In this document: piece by piece, positions 1-10,881 of the stretch
How the letters are laid out: every line of letters starts with the position of its first letter
How positions within the stretch are numbered: position 1 is the stretch's first letter
Notes under the pieces: model-generated
The model's database searches: none
What the model saw: only the letters and a program-made list of their open reading frames with translations
What the model was told of the DNA's origin: nothing
Translations under genes and position numbers: made by a program
From: Mangrovicella endophytica
GTDB lineage: Bacteria; Pseudomonadota; Alphaproteobacteria; Rhizobiales; Rhizobiaceae
Direction: 5' to 3'
Length of the DNA: 64,000 nt
NCBI RefSeq assembly: GCF_002893625.1
Contig: NZ_PKMZ01000003.1
Span: 124,001-188,000 of the forward strand

Positions 1-109
1 TCCTGACGTTGGCGCGCCCCGTTCCGTCGAGATCCACCCGCACGCGGATCTTCGTCTCGCTGGTGCCGCGCTCGACGCTGGCATCACGCCGCCCCGCCGT
101 TTCGCCCAT
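1..109 (-). CDS. hisB: Imidazoleglycerol-phosphate dehydratase, N-terminal part (runs off the window)
   Basis: Only the first 36 codons lie in the window. The N-terminus reads MGETAGRRDASVERGTSETK and continues into IRVRVDLDGTGRANV, the HisB opening with its IxVxxxLDGxG strand. HisB dehydrates imidazole glycerol phosphate in histidine biosynthesis in the cytoplasm. An AAGGAG sequence lies just upstream of the ATG. The gene is divergent from hslV with about 200 bp between them, a layout common in Hyphomicrobiales. The rest of the his operon should lie to the left of the window. Confidence 0.88.
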   Translation of the reverse strand, partial: MGETAGRRDASVERGTSETKIRVRVDLDGTGRANVR

Positions 110-306
110 CAAACCGTCTCCTTGCCGATGTTTCGGGCTCTTAGCACATCCGTGCGGTCGATAAAGCGTGACAGAGCTGTTGGGTCAGGTGTCGGCGCAC
201 GTCCTGCGCCGTTGGCATGGTGCGAGCCAAGCCCCACATGTGGGCCGATCGGCCGCGGCCGCTGCTTGGATGAAGGGCGGCGCGGACCGGATGAGAAGGA
301 CAGAAG

Positions 307-870
307 ATGAGCATGGAAAAGCACGATCCGGCGCAGATGTACTCCACCACCATCGTTACGGTGCGCAAGGGCGGCAAGGTGGTGATCGCCGGCGACGGCC
401 AGGTTTCCCTCGGCAACACCGTGATGAAGGGCAATGCCCGGAAAGTTCGCCGCATCGGCAAGAACGGCCAGGTGATCGCTGGCTTTGCCGGCGCAACGGC
501 CGACGCCTTCACGCTCCTGGAGCGGCTGGAGGCCAAGCTCGAGCAATATCCCGACCAGCTGATGCGCGCCTGCGTCGAACTCGCCAAGGACTGGCGCACT
601 GACCGCTATCTCCGGCGCCTGGAGGCGATGATGATCGTCGCCGATCCCAAGGTGACGCTGACGCTGACCGGCAATGGCGACGTTCTGGAGCCCGAGGAAG
701 GCATCATGGCGATCGGCTCGGGCGGCAACTATGCGCTCGCCGCCGCGCGGGCGCTGGCCGACACCGACTTCGGCGCCGAGGAGATTGCCCGCCGGGCCAT
801 GAAGATCGCCGGCGACATCTGCATCTACACCAACGGTAACGTGGTGATGGAGACGCTCGACGCCGCCTGA
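307..870 (+). CDS. hslV: ATP-dependent protease peptidase subunit HslV
   Basis: This is the proteolytic subunit of the HslUV (ClpYQ) complex, a threonine peptidase related to proteasome beta subunits and driven by the HslU ATPase. The protein has 187 residues. The mature N-terminus should be the first Thr of [13 protein letters not shown] (residue 14), so a 13-residue propeptide precedes the nucleophile; many family members have only Met. The conserved [17 protein letters not shown] and [18 protein letters not shown] blocks are present. A GAAGGA ribosome site precedes the ATG. hslU does not follow: the next gene is a DUF72 gene on the other strand. Confidence 0.95.
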   Translation: MSMEKHDPAQMYSTTIVTVRKGGKVVIAGDGQVSLGNTVMKGNARKVRRIGKNGQVIAGFAGATADAFTLLERLEAKLEQYPDQLMRACVELAKDWRTDRYLRRLEAMMIVADPKVTLTLTGNGDVLEPEEGIMAIGSGGNYALAAARALADTDFGAEEIARRAMKIAGDICIYTNGNVVMETLDAA

Positions 871-890
871 GGGTGAGGCGGGCAACGCGG

Positions 891-906
891 GCATGGTGCA
901 CCATGC
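891..906. repeat. Perfect 16-bp palindrome between hslV and the DUF72 gene
   Basis: GCATGGTGCACCATGC is self-complementary over all 16 bases. It lies about 20 bp past the hslV stop, in the gap between convergent genes. A second inverted repeat (TGACGATG and CATCGTCA) follows at about 912-943. No T-run follows either, so these are not standard intrinsic terminators, though they may fold at the 3' ends of the converging transcripts. Confidence 0.6.
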
Positions 907-940
907 AGTCTGACGATGATGGGCGGCACGCCTCGCATCG

Positions 941-1681
941 TCAGCCCTGCGTCCGTTCGGCGAGATGCGCCTCTACCGCCAGCGCGTCACCGAGCGCGGC
1001 GCCCGCCGCCGTGTTGTCGAGGATGATCCATACGGGCGTGCCGGCCGCAGCGTGGCGGCGCGCCTTCTCGGCGAGACGATCCAGCACCTCCGGCTCATAG
1101 GCCGAATAGTAGATGCGCGGCGATCCGTGCAGGCGAAGGTAGACGAGGCCGGGCCAGCCGCCCGGTCCTGCCGCGTCCGGTACCGGTGCAGGGTCGGCTG
1201 CAACGCGAGCGACCCTAAACACGGTGAGGAGTTCATCGACGGCGGGCGTAAACCAGCTGCCGTGGCGTGGCTCCAGCGCCACCAGGCCGTCATGGCGCTC
1301 TCGCAGAATGCGCAGGAAGGCGCCCGCAGCCGCAGCATCGAAGGCAAGGCTCGGCGGCAGCTGCAGGAGCAGGACCCCGAGCTTGTCGCCAAGGCCGGCG
1401 GCCTCGCCGAGGCAGCGCTCCAGCGGCTCTGCAACATCGATCAGCCGCGCCTCGTGCGAGATCGCCTTCGGCAGCTTCACGGCAAAGCGAAAATCATCCG
1501 GCACCGAATCGGCCCAGCGCTGATAGGTCGTGCGCCGGTGCGGCCGGTAGAAGGAGGTGTTGATCTCCGCGGTAGCCATATGGCGGGCGTAGCGCTCGAG
1601 ATGGCTGCCGGCGCCGGGAAAGCGCTCCGCATAGGGAGCCGGGATCGACCAGCCAGCGGTGCCGACGCGGATCAGCCGCAT
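941..1681 (-). CDS. DUF72 (YecE-like) domain protein
   Basis: A 246-residue protein of the DUF72 family, predicted TIM-barrel proteins without an established reaction. The typical opening IRVGTAGWSIP, the AEINTSFYRPHRRTTYQRWA block, the FRFAVKLPKAISHE strand and the YLRLHGSPRIYYSAY block are all present. I chose the ATG at 1681 because GAGG lies six bases upstream. An in-frame ATG at 1714 would add 11 residues but has no ribosome site. The gene is convergent with hslV. Confidence 0.85.
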   Translation of the reverse strand: MRLIRVGTAGWSIPAPYAERFPGAGSHLERYARHMATAEINTSFYRPHRRTTYQRWADSVPDDFRFAVKLPKAISHEARLIDVAEPLERCLGEAAGLGDKLGVLLLQLPPSLAFDAAAAGAFLRILRERHDGLVALEPRHGSWFTPAVDELLTVFRVARVAADPAPVPDAAGPGGWPGLVYLRLHGSPRIYYSAYEPEVLDRLAEKARRHAAAGTPVWIILDNTAAGAALGDALAVEAHLAERTQG

Positions 1682-1831
1682 GTCGGCCTCGATGGGGATG
1701 ACATCGCCGGGCATCCGTCGGGCGAGAGGCGGCTTAGAAAGCGGTCCGAATACATTTCGTCACAAATTCATATGCAACGGTCTGGCTGCCTTACCGCTTT
1801 CGATGCCACCAGAACAGCAGCAGGAAATCTC

Positions 1832-2083
1832 ATGACCAAGTTCATGTCCATCGCGCTCGCCGCGGCTCTCCTTGTTCCCTCCATTGCGAGCGCCGAGACC
1901 GTGACGCGCATCGTTCGCCACCACAACAGTGCCGGCATCACGCATGTTCGCGATATCAAAGTGAAGCCGAAGGTGGTGAAGCAGCATTGCGAGACGCGGC
2001 GGATCAAGGTGCGCAGGCATGGCCGTGTCGTCATCAAGACCGAGCGCGTCTGCAAGCCGGTGTCCCGGCATCATCACCGCTGA
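1832..2083 (+). CDS. Small exported basic protein, function unknown
   Basis: An 83-residue protein. Residues 1-21 (MTKFMSIALAAALLVPSIASA) form a signal peptide with an ASA cleavage site. The mature part is rich in Lys, Arg, His and Val, has two Cys, and ends in HHHR. Its periplasmic role is unknown. An AGGA sequence eight bases upstream supports this ATG; the same frame is open far upstream, but that part is antisense to the DUF72 gene. I do not recognise a family. Confidence 0.7.
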   Translation: MTKFMSIALAAALLVPSIASAETVTRIVRHHNSAGITHVRDIKVKPKVVKQHCETRRIKVRRHGRVVIKTERVCKPVSRHHHR

Positions 2084-2124
2084 GTCGTGGCCGCGTCGCG
2101 CCGCATGATCAGCTAAAGCTGCCG

Positions 2125-2157
2125 AAAACAAAAAGGGGCCGGCGCGAGCCGACCCCT
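2125..2157 (-). terminator. Intrinsic terminator of tRNA-Ala
   Basis: On the minus strand a GGGGTCGGC / GCCGGCCCC hairpin with a TCGC loop (2135-2156) is followed by TTTTTGTTTT. It lies just downstream of the tRNA-Ala 3' end and also separates it from the convergent small exported protein gene. Confidence 0.8.
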
Positions 2158-2168
2158 CTGAAGAGAAA

Positions 2169-2244
<76 letters not shown>

Positions 2245-2403
2245 ACGTGGCCGGCTGAACCGGCCTGCGGTGCGGGCCGTTTGGGGCGGCCTGCTTCGCG
2301 GTTGGGCGGGTCTTAATGAAGCCCGCCGGCAAGATCAAGCGAATTTCCGCCGGCGCTGGAGCGAAGCTGTCGCGCCGGTCCATGACAGTGCGGTGAAAGG
2401 CCC

Positions 2404-2793
2404 TTAAGCCTCGTCGTCCTCGTCGCGGCCACCGCCAATGATGTCGGTCATGTCGTCGTCTTCCTCATCCTCTTCCAGGAAGACGTCGTCATCGGCCGCT
2501 TCGTCGTCGCCGTCATCGTCGATGTCGCTGATGTCGTCGCCGCCGGCTTCTTCATCGGCCTCGACCTCGGACAGCGAAACCGTGTTCGGCGTCGCCTCAA
2601 CCTCGACGGTCTCGGTCTCGGCCTCCTCGTCATCGTCGGGAGCCGCGGAACGGCTGGCCGAGACGCCTTCGAAGAAGGAGATCGGATACGACTTGCCGGT
2701 ATAGGGCGAGACGATCGGGTCCTTGTTCAGGTCGTAGAACTTGCGGCCCGTTTCTGGGTCGACGCGTTTGGTGCCGAGTTCGGTCTTTGCCAT
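2404..2793 (-). CDS. TIGR02300 family (FYDLN acid domain) protein
   Basis: A 129-residue protein of the alphaproteobacterial TIGR02300 family. The N-terminus MAKTELGTKRVDPETGRKFY continues into DLNKDPIVSPYTG, the FYDLN signature. From about residue 50 onward it is an extremely acidic, low-complexity Asp/Glu tail. Its function is not established. Its place beside aroA-cmk-rpsA is conserved in Hyphomicrobiales. Confidence 0.92.
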   Translation of the reverse strand: MAKTELGTKRVDPETGRKFYDLNKDPIVSPYTGKSYPISFFEGVSASRSAAPDDDEEAETETVEVEATPNTVSLSEVEADEEAGGDDISDIDDDGDDEAADDDVFLEEDEEDDDMTDIIGGGRDEDDEA

Positions 2794-2931
2794 GGTTGCC
2801 TCGTCTGGATCGGCGGGACGGCGCCTGCCGAAGGCGGCCCCTTGCGCATGCTCGTGTGCCCGAAATGCCGCCGGCGGGGCCGGAACGCGCGGCTGAACGC
2901 GCCGCAGGGCCGTGCCGGGAAAAACGGTGGT

Positions 2932-2960
2932 CCCTTACGGCCTCGTTTACGCCTTGTCAA
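2932..2960 (-). promoter_or_regulatory. Candidate sigma-70 promoter of the TIGR02300 gene
   Basis: The minus strand carries TTGACA (2960-2955), a 17-bp spacer and TAAGGG (2937-2932). The -35 box is perfect and the -10 box is weak, as is common in alphaproteobacteria. It would leave a leader of about 130 nt before the gene. The rest of the 325-bp gap (2794-3118) up to aroA shows nothing else I can support. Confidence 0.4.
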
Positions 2961-2998
2961 AGCAGGCTCGGCGGCAGAATCAGTGCGGGTGCACGTGA

Positions 2999-5141
<2,143 letters not shown>

Positions 5142-5142
<1 letters not shown>

Positions 5143-5173
5143 GGGCAGCCTTCACGGAAGGCCTGCCCTTTTC
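5142..5173 (+). terminator. Intrinsic terminator after cmk
   Basis: A stem of AGGGCAGCCTTC against GAAGGCCTGCCCT, with one bulge and an ACG loop, begins at the last base of the cmk stop and is followed by TTTT. It separates aroA-cmk from rpsA. The remaining roughly 240 bp to rpsA hold no gene. Confidence 0.65.
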
Positions 5174-5416
5174 GTCTGTGCGGAAGCGGGCGCCGATCGT
5201 GCCTCAATCCCGTGCCTGACCGCTTCGCGCATTGAATGAACTCTGCTTACCGGCCGGTCCGCCGCGCCGAACGCCGTCCGTTTCCGCCCTTGGCGAAGGA
5301 CGGCGGGTCCATCTGGAGCCTTCGTGCGACCGCTGGACCGGACTGCCGGCAAGCACCCGCAACGCTGACCCAAGGCGCGCCGCCTTCCCAATGTGGAGGG
5401 CCTTCAAGGAGAAAGA

Positions 5417-7114
5417 ATGTCTAACGCAAGCCCGTCCCGCGATGATTTCGCGTCGATGCTCGAAGCCTCGTTCCATGACAACGATGTCGCCGAAGGCGCC
5501 GTGGTCAAGGGAACCGTCGTCGCGATCGAGAAGGACATGGCCGTCATCGATGCCGGCCTGAAGGTCGAGGGCCGTGTCGCCCTCAAGGAATTCGGCGGCC
5601 GCACCGGCGGCGAGCTCAAGGTCGGCGACATCGTCGAGGTCTATGTCGAGCGCATCGAGAATGCCCTCGGCGAGGCCGTCCTGTCGCGCGACAAGGCTCG
5701 CCGTGAGGAGAGCTGGGTCCGCCTCGAGGTCAAGTTCAACGCCGGCGAGAAGGTCGAAGGCCAGATCTTCAACCAGGTCAAGGGCGGCTTCACCGTCGAC
5801 CTCGACGGCGCCGTGGCCTTCCTGCCGCGCTCCCAGGTCGACATCCGTCCGATCCGCGACGTGACGCCGCTGATGAACACGCCGCAGCCGTTCCAGATCC
5901 TCAAGATGGACAAGCGCCGCGGCAACATCGTCGTGTCGCGCCGCACCGTGCTCGAGGAGAGCCGTGCCGAGCAGCGCTCCGAGATCGTCCAGAACCTCGA
6001 AGAGGGTCAGGTCGTCGAGGGCGTCGTCAAGAACATCACCGACTACGGCGCGTTCGTCGACCTCGGCGGTATCGACGGCCTGCTGCACGTCACCGACATG
6101 GCCTGGCGCCGCGTCAACCATCCGACCGAGATCCTGCAGATCGGCCAGACGGTTCGCGTCCAGATCATCCGCATCAACCAGGAAACCCACCGCATCTCGC
6201 TCGGCATGAAGCAGCTCGAGGCGGATCCTTGGGAAGGCATCGGCGTCAAGTACCCGATGGGCGTGAAGGTCTCCGGCCGCGTCACCAACATCACCGACTA
6301 CGGCGCGTTCGTCGAGCTGGAGCCGGGCATCGAAGGCCTGATCCACGTTTCCGAGATGAGCTGGACCAAGAAGAACGTCCATCCGGGCAAGATCCTGTCG
6401 ACCTCCCAGGAGGTCGAGGTGGTCGTGCTCGAGGTCGATCCGGTCAAGCGCCGCATCTCGCTGGGCCTCAAGCAGACCCTGCAGAACCCGTGGGAAGCCT
6501 TCCGCGATCACTTCCCCGTCGGCGCGATCGTCGAGGGCGAGGTCAAGAACAAGACCGAGTTCGGTCTGTTCATCGGTCTCGACGGCGACGTGGACGGCAT
6601 GGTGCACCTGTCCGACCTCGACTGGAACCGTCCGGGCGAGCAGGTCATCGAGGAGTTCAACAAGGGCGACATGGTCAAGGCGCAGGTTCTCGACGTCGAC
6701 GTCGAGAAGGAGCGCATCTCGCTCGGCATCAAGCAGGTCGGCGGCGATCCGTTCGTCGATGCGGCTGAAGCCGGTGAGATCCGCCGCGGCGCCATCGTCA
6801 CCTGCGAGGTCACCGACGTGAAGGACGGCGGTCTCGAGGTGAAGATCGTCGACAGCGACCTGACCTCGTTCATCCGCCGCGCCGATCTCGCCCGCGATCG
6901 CGACGAGCAGCGCCCCGAGCGCTTCTCGGTCGGCCAGAAGGTCGATGCACGCGTCACGCAGTTCGACAAGAAGGCCCGCCGCATCGGCGTGTCGATCAAG
7001 GCGCTGCAGATCGCGGAAGAGAAGGAAGCGGTCGCCCAGTACGGCTCGTCCGACTCGGGCGCCTCGCTCGGCGACATCCTCGGCGCCGCCCTCAAGGGCC
7101 GCGACTCCGAGTAA
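5417..7114 (+). CDS. rpsA: 30S ribosomal protein S1
   Basis: S1 binds mRNA and brings it to the 30S subunit during initiation. The protein has 565 residues with six S1 (OB-fold) repeats. The repeats at about residues 200-270 and 285-360 share the NITDYGAFVDL/VEL signature, and later repeats have KNKTEFGLFIGL and similar. AAGGAGAAAGA precedes the ATG at 5417; an in-frame ATG at 5393 lacks a site. Strong codon bias fits a highly expressed gene. Confidence 0.97.
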   Translation: MSNASPSRDDFASMLEASFHDNDVAEGAVVKGTVVAIEKDMAVIDAGLKVEGRVALKEFGGRTGGELKVGDIVEVYVERIENALGEAVLSRDKARREESWVRLEVKFNAGEKVEGQIFNQVKGGFTVDLDGAVAFLPRSQVDIRPIRDVTPLMNTPQPFQILKMDKRRGNIVVSRRTVLEESRAEQRSEIVQNLEEGQVVEGVVKNITDYGAFVDLGGIDGLLHVTDMAWRRVNHPTEILQIGQTVRVQIIRINQETHRISLGMKQLEADPWEGIGVKYPMGVKVSGRVTNITDYGAFVELEPGIEGLIHVSEMSWTKKNVHPGKILSTSQEVEVVVLEVDPVKRRISLGLKQTLQNPWEAFRDHFPVGAIVEGEVKNKTEFGLFIGLDGDVDGMVHLSDLDWNRPGEQVIEEFNKGDMVKAQVLDVDVEKERISLGIKQVGGDPFVDAAEAGEIRRGAIVTCEVTDVKDGGLEVKIVDSDLTSFIRRADLARDRDEQRPERFSVGQKVDARVTQFDKKARRIGVSIKALQIAEEKEAVAQYGSSDSGASLGDILGAALKGRDSE

Positions 7115-7151
7115 GAGGCCGGCCGGGCAACCGGCCCCTCAACGCCATAAG

Positions 7152-7185
7152 AAAGGGCCCGCGGGAGCGATCCCGCGGGCCTTTT
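7152..7185 (+). terminator. Intrinsic terminator after rpsA
   Basis: GGCCCGCGGGA pairs with TCCCGCGGGCC around a GCGA loop and is followed by TTTT. A second GC-rich hairpin (GGCCGG / CCGGCC, about 7118-7137) lies between it and the rpsA stop. Confidence 0.85.
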
Positions 7186-7307
7186 GCTGTCGGCATCATG
7201 CCGCCTATCGCCGCTCCATAACCTCGGCCATGCGGCAGTCAGAGAGCGATGGACTTGCCGCTGCGACAAGGCGGATCAGCCGCTGACATATGACAGCTCT
7301 AAGCCGC

Positions 7308-7475
7308 TCAGCCGCCGACGTCCGACGGCTTGGAAACGGCCGCTGCGGCCGCGGCGACATCGACGCCCGGATCGGCGGCGCCTGGCTTCTTGCCCGGCTT
7401 CTTGCGCGCCATCTCCATGTTCTGCGCCTCCATCGGCGTCACCTGCGTATCGGGTTTCTTCGGAACCTCGCCCAT
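7308..7475 (-). CDS. Small Ala/Pro/Lys-rich protein, function unknown
   Basis: A 55-residue frame opening MGEVPKKPDTQVTPMEAQNM, followed by a Lys/Pro-rich stretch and an alanine run. No signal peptide or membrane segment is seen. Support comes from a strong AGGAGG ribosome site six bases before the ATG at 7475; an upstream in-frame ATG at 7556 lacks one. I do not recognise a family. It could be a short soluble protein of Hyphomicrobiales. Confidence 0.5.
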   Translation of the reverse strand: MGEVPKKPDTQVTPMEAQNMEMARKKPGKKPGAADPGVDVAAAAAAVSKPSDVGG

Positions 7476-7724
7476 GGCGTCCTCCTGCCGTGCCCTGCCG
7501 GAAAGACGCGAGGCGCCCGCGACGGGTTCCGCGATCCACGGTCGAGCTGCCGGCACGCGTCAGACGCGACGCCGCAGCGATGCGTTAACGCCGTGTTGAC
7601 CATGGCGCGCAATTTGCGCCGTTCCGCCCTGCAACCGCGGTTCTACCGGCCCGTTTCCCGCCGAAGCTTAACCGAGGCTTGAGCCACCCCCGTCAGGATC
7701 GCGCTCAAGGCACAACCGGACGGC

Positions 7725-8246
7725 ATGCGCGTGGACACCGCCTCGACCTTCAAGGACGATCTCGACTTCGGCGAGGTACTCGACCAAGTGGCGCGTGCCG
7801 CCCGCGACGAGGAACCCGTCATCAATCTCGCCGTGCGGCGCCCATCCGGCGTCTGGCGTATCGTCGGGGCGGCTGCAGGCCTCTTTGCGGTCCGGCGCGA
7901 AGCCGCCGATCGGGCCTATTTCGCCGATCGCGAGGTGCCGCCGATCGACGCCGATCCGGTGCCGCTGGACGAAGTGGTCCCGCCGGCAGGCGAGAGTGAG
8001 CCGGCCGAGCCTCCGCTTGCGGCTGCGGCCGAGATCGACCCCTCCCGCTTCAGCACCAATGCCGAGGACGTGGCGCGCGAACTGGGCCTGAAGCCGGAGC
8101 TGAAGCTGCGCGACCTTCGCCGCATCCGCCGCACCTTTGCGGCGGACAATCACCCGGACCGCGTGCCGGCCGAGTGGCGCGAGGCCGCCAACCGCCGCAT
8201 GACCATCGCCAATATGATGATCGACGAGGCAATTGGCAGGAAATAG
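7725..8246 (+). CDS. Protein with a C-terminal J-domain-like segment
   Basis: A 173-residue protein. The first half is not recognisable. From about residue 110 it reads as the end of a DnaJ J-domain: AEDVARELGL, LRDLRRIRRTFAADNHPDRV with the HPD tripeptide, then REAANRRMTIANMMIDEAI. J-domains stimulate Hsp70 ATPase, so a DnaK co-chaperone role is possible. There is no Gly/Phe or zinc region. It lies convergent with the SelA-like gene. The ribosome site is weak. Confidence 0.65.
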   Translation: MRVDTASTFKDDLDFGEVLDQVARAARDEEPVINLAVRRPSGVWRIVGAAAGLFAVRREAADRAYFADREVPPIDADPVPLDEVVPPAGESEPAEPPLAAAAEIDPSRFSTNAEDVARELGLKPELKLRDLRRIRRTFAADNHPDRVPAEWREAANRRMTIANMMIDEAIGRK

Positions 8247-8329
8247 CCGGCCCGCCCCCGCCTGCCGTCGCCGGTCGGGCGGAGCACTCCGAACGCGCTA
8301 CCCCCCTCAGCTTGGCATCGGCATAGCGC

Positions 8330-9523
8330 TCAGTCCGGCCAGGCGAGCAATGCGGCGCTGTTTTTGCGCGGCACCATCATGGCATTGGCTGGTCTCGTCG
8401 GCGCTTCCAGGAGCGCGACGAGCGCCTCGGCCACCGTGTGTTCCTCGCCGGGATGCAGATTGCACGGATCAAGGAAGAAATGGCCGCGCTCCACCTCGTG
8501 GTTGCGCACCATGATCGGCGGCGAGGCGCTCGCGAGCGCCGCCGCCAGGCCGGCGGCGGTGTAGCCGCTGTCCGGACCGACATCGACCTGCAGCCGGTCG
8601 AGCGGGTTGTTCGTCGGGTCCGGGATCACATAGGCATCGATGCCCGGTCGTCCGGCGAGAGCGGCCCGCCACACCTCGAGCGCCGCCTCCTCGCGACGGC
8701 GGATGCCAGCATGGTCGCGCTTTTCCCAGGCCTCCAGCGCGGCCATCGCGCCGGCGACCGTCTCCTTGCCGACCTTCATCGCCCGCGCCAGCCCGCGGTT
8801 CTGCAGATAGGCCGCGCGGACCAGATCCTTGCGGCCCGCGACGATACCGCTGGTGGGTCCCCCCAAGAACTTGTGGCCGCTGTAGATGACGACATCCGCG
8901 CCGCGCGCGAGAAAGCCGGTGAGGTCGTATTCCGACGCCGCGTCGACGATCACCGGCACGCCCTTCTCGTGGCAGATGGCCGCAAACTCCTCCAGCGACA
9001 GCATGCCGTACTGCACCGAATGATGGGTGACGACATAGAGGCCGGCCGCAGTGCGGTCCCGGATCGCCTCACGCACATGATAGTCCTGCGTGATGCTGAC
9101 GGTGCCGGCGGGCACCACGGTGGCGCCGGCAAGCCGCGCCGACTGATCGACCGGCGCGCCGTAGTTCACGATGTGGCCGAGCTGGACGATCACCTCGTTC
9201 TTCAACCCCTCGATATCGTCCGGCAGACGCTCGATGGCGAGGAGGTTCGTGCCCGTCATCGTGCCGGCGACAGCCATGGAGATGCCGGCCGCGCAGCAGG
9301 CGGTGATGAAACCGGCCTCGCCGCCGGTCAGCCGTGCGACGACCGTGTTGGCCTTGCGCTGCAGGTCGTCCATCTCAACCCACTGGCTGGCGATCTCGCT
9401 CATTGCCTCGATCGCTTCAGGGACGATGATCGAGGCGCCGAGCGCCGTCATTGTGCCAGAGACGTTGATGATCGGCCTGAGGCCGAGGCGCTGGCGGATC
9501 GGTTCGTTCGGGCGGTAGGTCAT
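8330..9523 (-). CDS. SelA-like PLP-dependent enzyme (fold type I)
   Basis: A 397-residue relative of selenocysteine synthase (SelA) and of PLP-dependent ammonia lyases of the DgaE type. Near the N-terminus is [14 protein letters not shown]. The likely PLP lysine is in [12 protein letters not shown] (about residue 219), with VDAASEYDL upstream as the Asp strand. True SelA is unlikely: the gene sits last in an amino-acid ABC transporter operon, just after ridA, and no selenocysteine genes are nearby. A beta-elimination or deamination reaction releasing an enamine that RidA hydrolyses would fit. The exact substrate is unknown. Confidence 0.8.
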   Translation of the reverse strand: MTYRPNEPIRQRLGLRPIINVSGTMTALGASIIVPEAIEAMSEIASQWVEMDDLQRKANTVVARLTGGEAGFITACCAAGISMAVAGTMTGTNLLAIERLPDDIEGLKNEVIVQLGHIVNYGAPVDQSARLAGATVVPAGTVSITQDYHVREAIRDRTAAGLYVVTHHSVQYGMLSLEEFAAICHEKGVPVIVDAASEYDLTGFLARGADVVIYSGHKFLGGPTSGIVAGRKDLVRAAYLQNRGLARAMKVGKETVAGAMAALEAWEKRDHAGIRRREEAALEVWRAALAGRPGIDAYVIPDPTNNPLDRLQVDVGPDSGYTAAGLAAALASASPPIMVRNHEVERGHFFLDPCNLHPGEEHTVAEALVALLEAPTRPANAMMVPRKNSAALLAWPD

Positions 9524-9562
9524 AGTGGCGGTCCTGGTTCGATGAGGACGGTCGAGCGGGCT

Positions 9563-10057
9563 CTACGCCGCGATCTCGATCACGGCCTCGATTTCGACGC
9601 TGATATTGCCGGGCAGCGAGCCGACGCCGATCGCCGAGCGCGCATGTGCGCCGATCGGGCCGAACACCTCCATGAAAAGGTCCGAGCAGCCGTTGATGAC
9701 CCGCGGGTGGTCGCCGAAGTCCGGTACGGCATTGACGAAGCCGAGCAGCTTGACGATCCGGGTGACGCGGGAGAGATCGCCGAGCGCGGCATGCATCACG
9801 CCGAGGAGGTTCAGCCCGGTCAGACGGGCATGGCCATAGGCCGCCTCGATCGAGACCTCGCCGCCGACCTTGCCGGTTTGGAGAACGCCGCGTGCATCGA
9901 GCGGCCCCTGGCCGGAGAGGAACAGCAGCTGCCGGCTTTCCACGAAGGTGACGAAGTTGGCGATCGGGCTCGGGGGCGCCGGAAGGTCGAGCCCGAGGGC
10001 GGCGAGCTTGGCGTAGGGCGACGGCGCTGCCGCCGTCTCGGGGGTCGAGGCTTGCAA
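9563..10057 (-). CDS. RidA/YjgF family enamine/imine deaminase
   Basis: A 164-residue RidA-family protein. RidA proteins hydrolyse reactive enamines and imines such as 2-aminoacrylate. Visible blocks are LFLSGQGPLDARG, the LTGLNLLGVMHAALGDLSRVTRIVKL helix and ARSAIGVGSLPGN, with the arginine equivalent to the catalytic Arg of RidA. The start is TTG at 10057, 13 bp after the ATPase stop. It is translated between the transporter ATPase and the SelA-like enzyme, suggesting it detoxifies that enzyme's product. Confidence 0.88.
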   Translation of the reverse strand: MQASTPETAAAPSPYAKLAALGLDLPAPPSPIANFVTFVESRQLLFLSGQGPLDARGVLQTGKVGGEVSIEAAYGHARLTGLNLLGVMHAALGDLSRVTRIVKLLGFVNAVPDFGDHPRVINGCSDLFMEVFGPIGAHARSAIGVGSLPGNISVEIEAVIEIAA

Positions 10058-10070
10058 CGGATTTCAGCTT

Positions 10071-10877
10071 TCAGAAGTGCGAGGCGCGGAAGCGGGCCAG
10101 GAAGGCGCCGAGCCGCTGGTTGTGCGAGGCGGCGGCAAGCACCTCGGACGGCGGACCGGCGGCAGCGACCTTGCCATCGGCCATGAAGACGATGCGGTGG
10201 CTGGCATCCCGGGCAAAGGCGATCTCGTGCGTCACCATCAGCATGGTCATGCCTTCGGCGGCCAGACTCCTCACCACCTCCAGCACCTCGCCGACGAGCT
10301 CGGGATCGAGCGCCGAGGTGATCTCGTCGAGAAGCAGGATCTTCGGCTCCATGGCGACGGCGCGGGCGATGCCGACGCGCTGCTGCTGGCCGCCGGAGAG
10401 TTCGCCCGGCAGGCTGTCGGCCTTGTGGCCGAGACCGACGCGCGACAGCCAGTGCTCGGCCGCGGCGCGCGCCTCCGCCTTGCTCTTGCCGCGCACCTTG
10501 CGCAGGCCCAGCATGACGTTCTCGGCGGCGGTGAGGTGCGGGAAGAGGTTGAAGCTCTGGAACACCATGCCGGTGTCGGCCCGGATGCCCGCAAGCTCGC
10601 GCTCGCCGCGGCGAACGCGGCCTCCGGCGTCCTTGTAGCCGACCTCCCGCCCGTCGATCCGGATGGAGCCGCTGTCGTAGGTCTCTAGGAAGTTGACGCA
10701 GCGCAAGAGCGTGGTCTTGCCGCTGCCCGAGGGGCCGATCACGGTGACGACCTCGCCTTTGGCGACGCCGAGATCGACCGAGCGCAGCACCTCCACCTTG
10801 CCGAAGGATTTGGTCAGGCCCTCGATGGCGAGAAGCGGAGCATGTGTCGCCGCGCCGCCCTGTGTGGACTGGATCAT
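10071..10877 (-). CDS. Amino-acid-type ABC transporter ATPase
   Basis: The ATP-binding subunit of a polar amino acid importer (GlnQ/HisP type), 268 residues. Walker A is GPSGSGKTTLL (about 48-58), the Q-loop lies in MVFQSFNLFPHLT, the signature is LSGGQQQR, and Walker B is ILLLDEITSALD. The ATG at 10877 has GGGAG nine bases upstream; another in-frame ATG at 10901 would overlap the permease gene. It lies 4 bp after that gene in the same operon. Confidence 0.93.
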   Translation of the reverse strand: MIQSTQGGAATHAPLLAIEGLTKSFGKVEVLRSVDLGVAKGEVVTVIGPSGSGKTTLLRCVNFLETYDSGSIRIDGREVGYKDAGGRVRRGERELAGIRADTGMVFQSFNLFPHLTAAENVMLGLRKVRGKSKAEARAAAEHWLSRVGLGHKADSLPGELSGGQQQRVGIARAVAMEPKILLLDEITSALDPELVGEVLEVVRSLAAEGMTMLMVTHEIAFARDASHRIVFMADGKVAAAGPPSEVLAAASHNQRLGAFLARFRASHF

Positions 10878-10881
10878 CGGC

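Noticed and set aside
5204-6607. A 467-codon open frame on the minus strand
   Set aside because: It is antisense to rpsA, and its Asp/Leu/Val-rich sequence is the mirror of the S1 repeats.
8330-9523. True selenocysteine synthase (SelA)
   Set aside because: The protein is SelA-like but lies in an amino acid transporter operon with RidA, and no selB, selD or tRNA-Sec is near.
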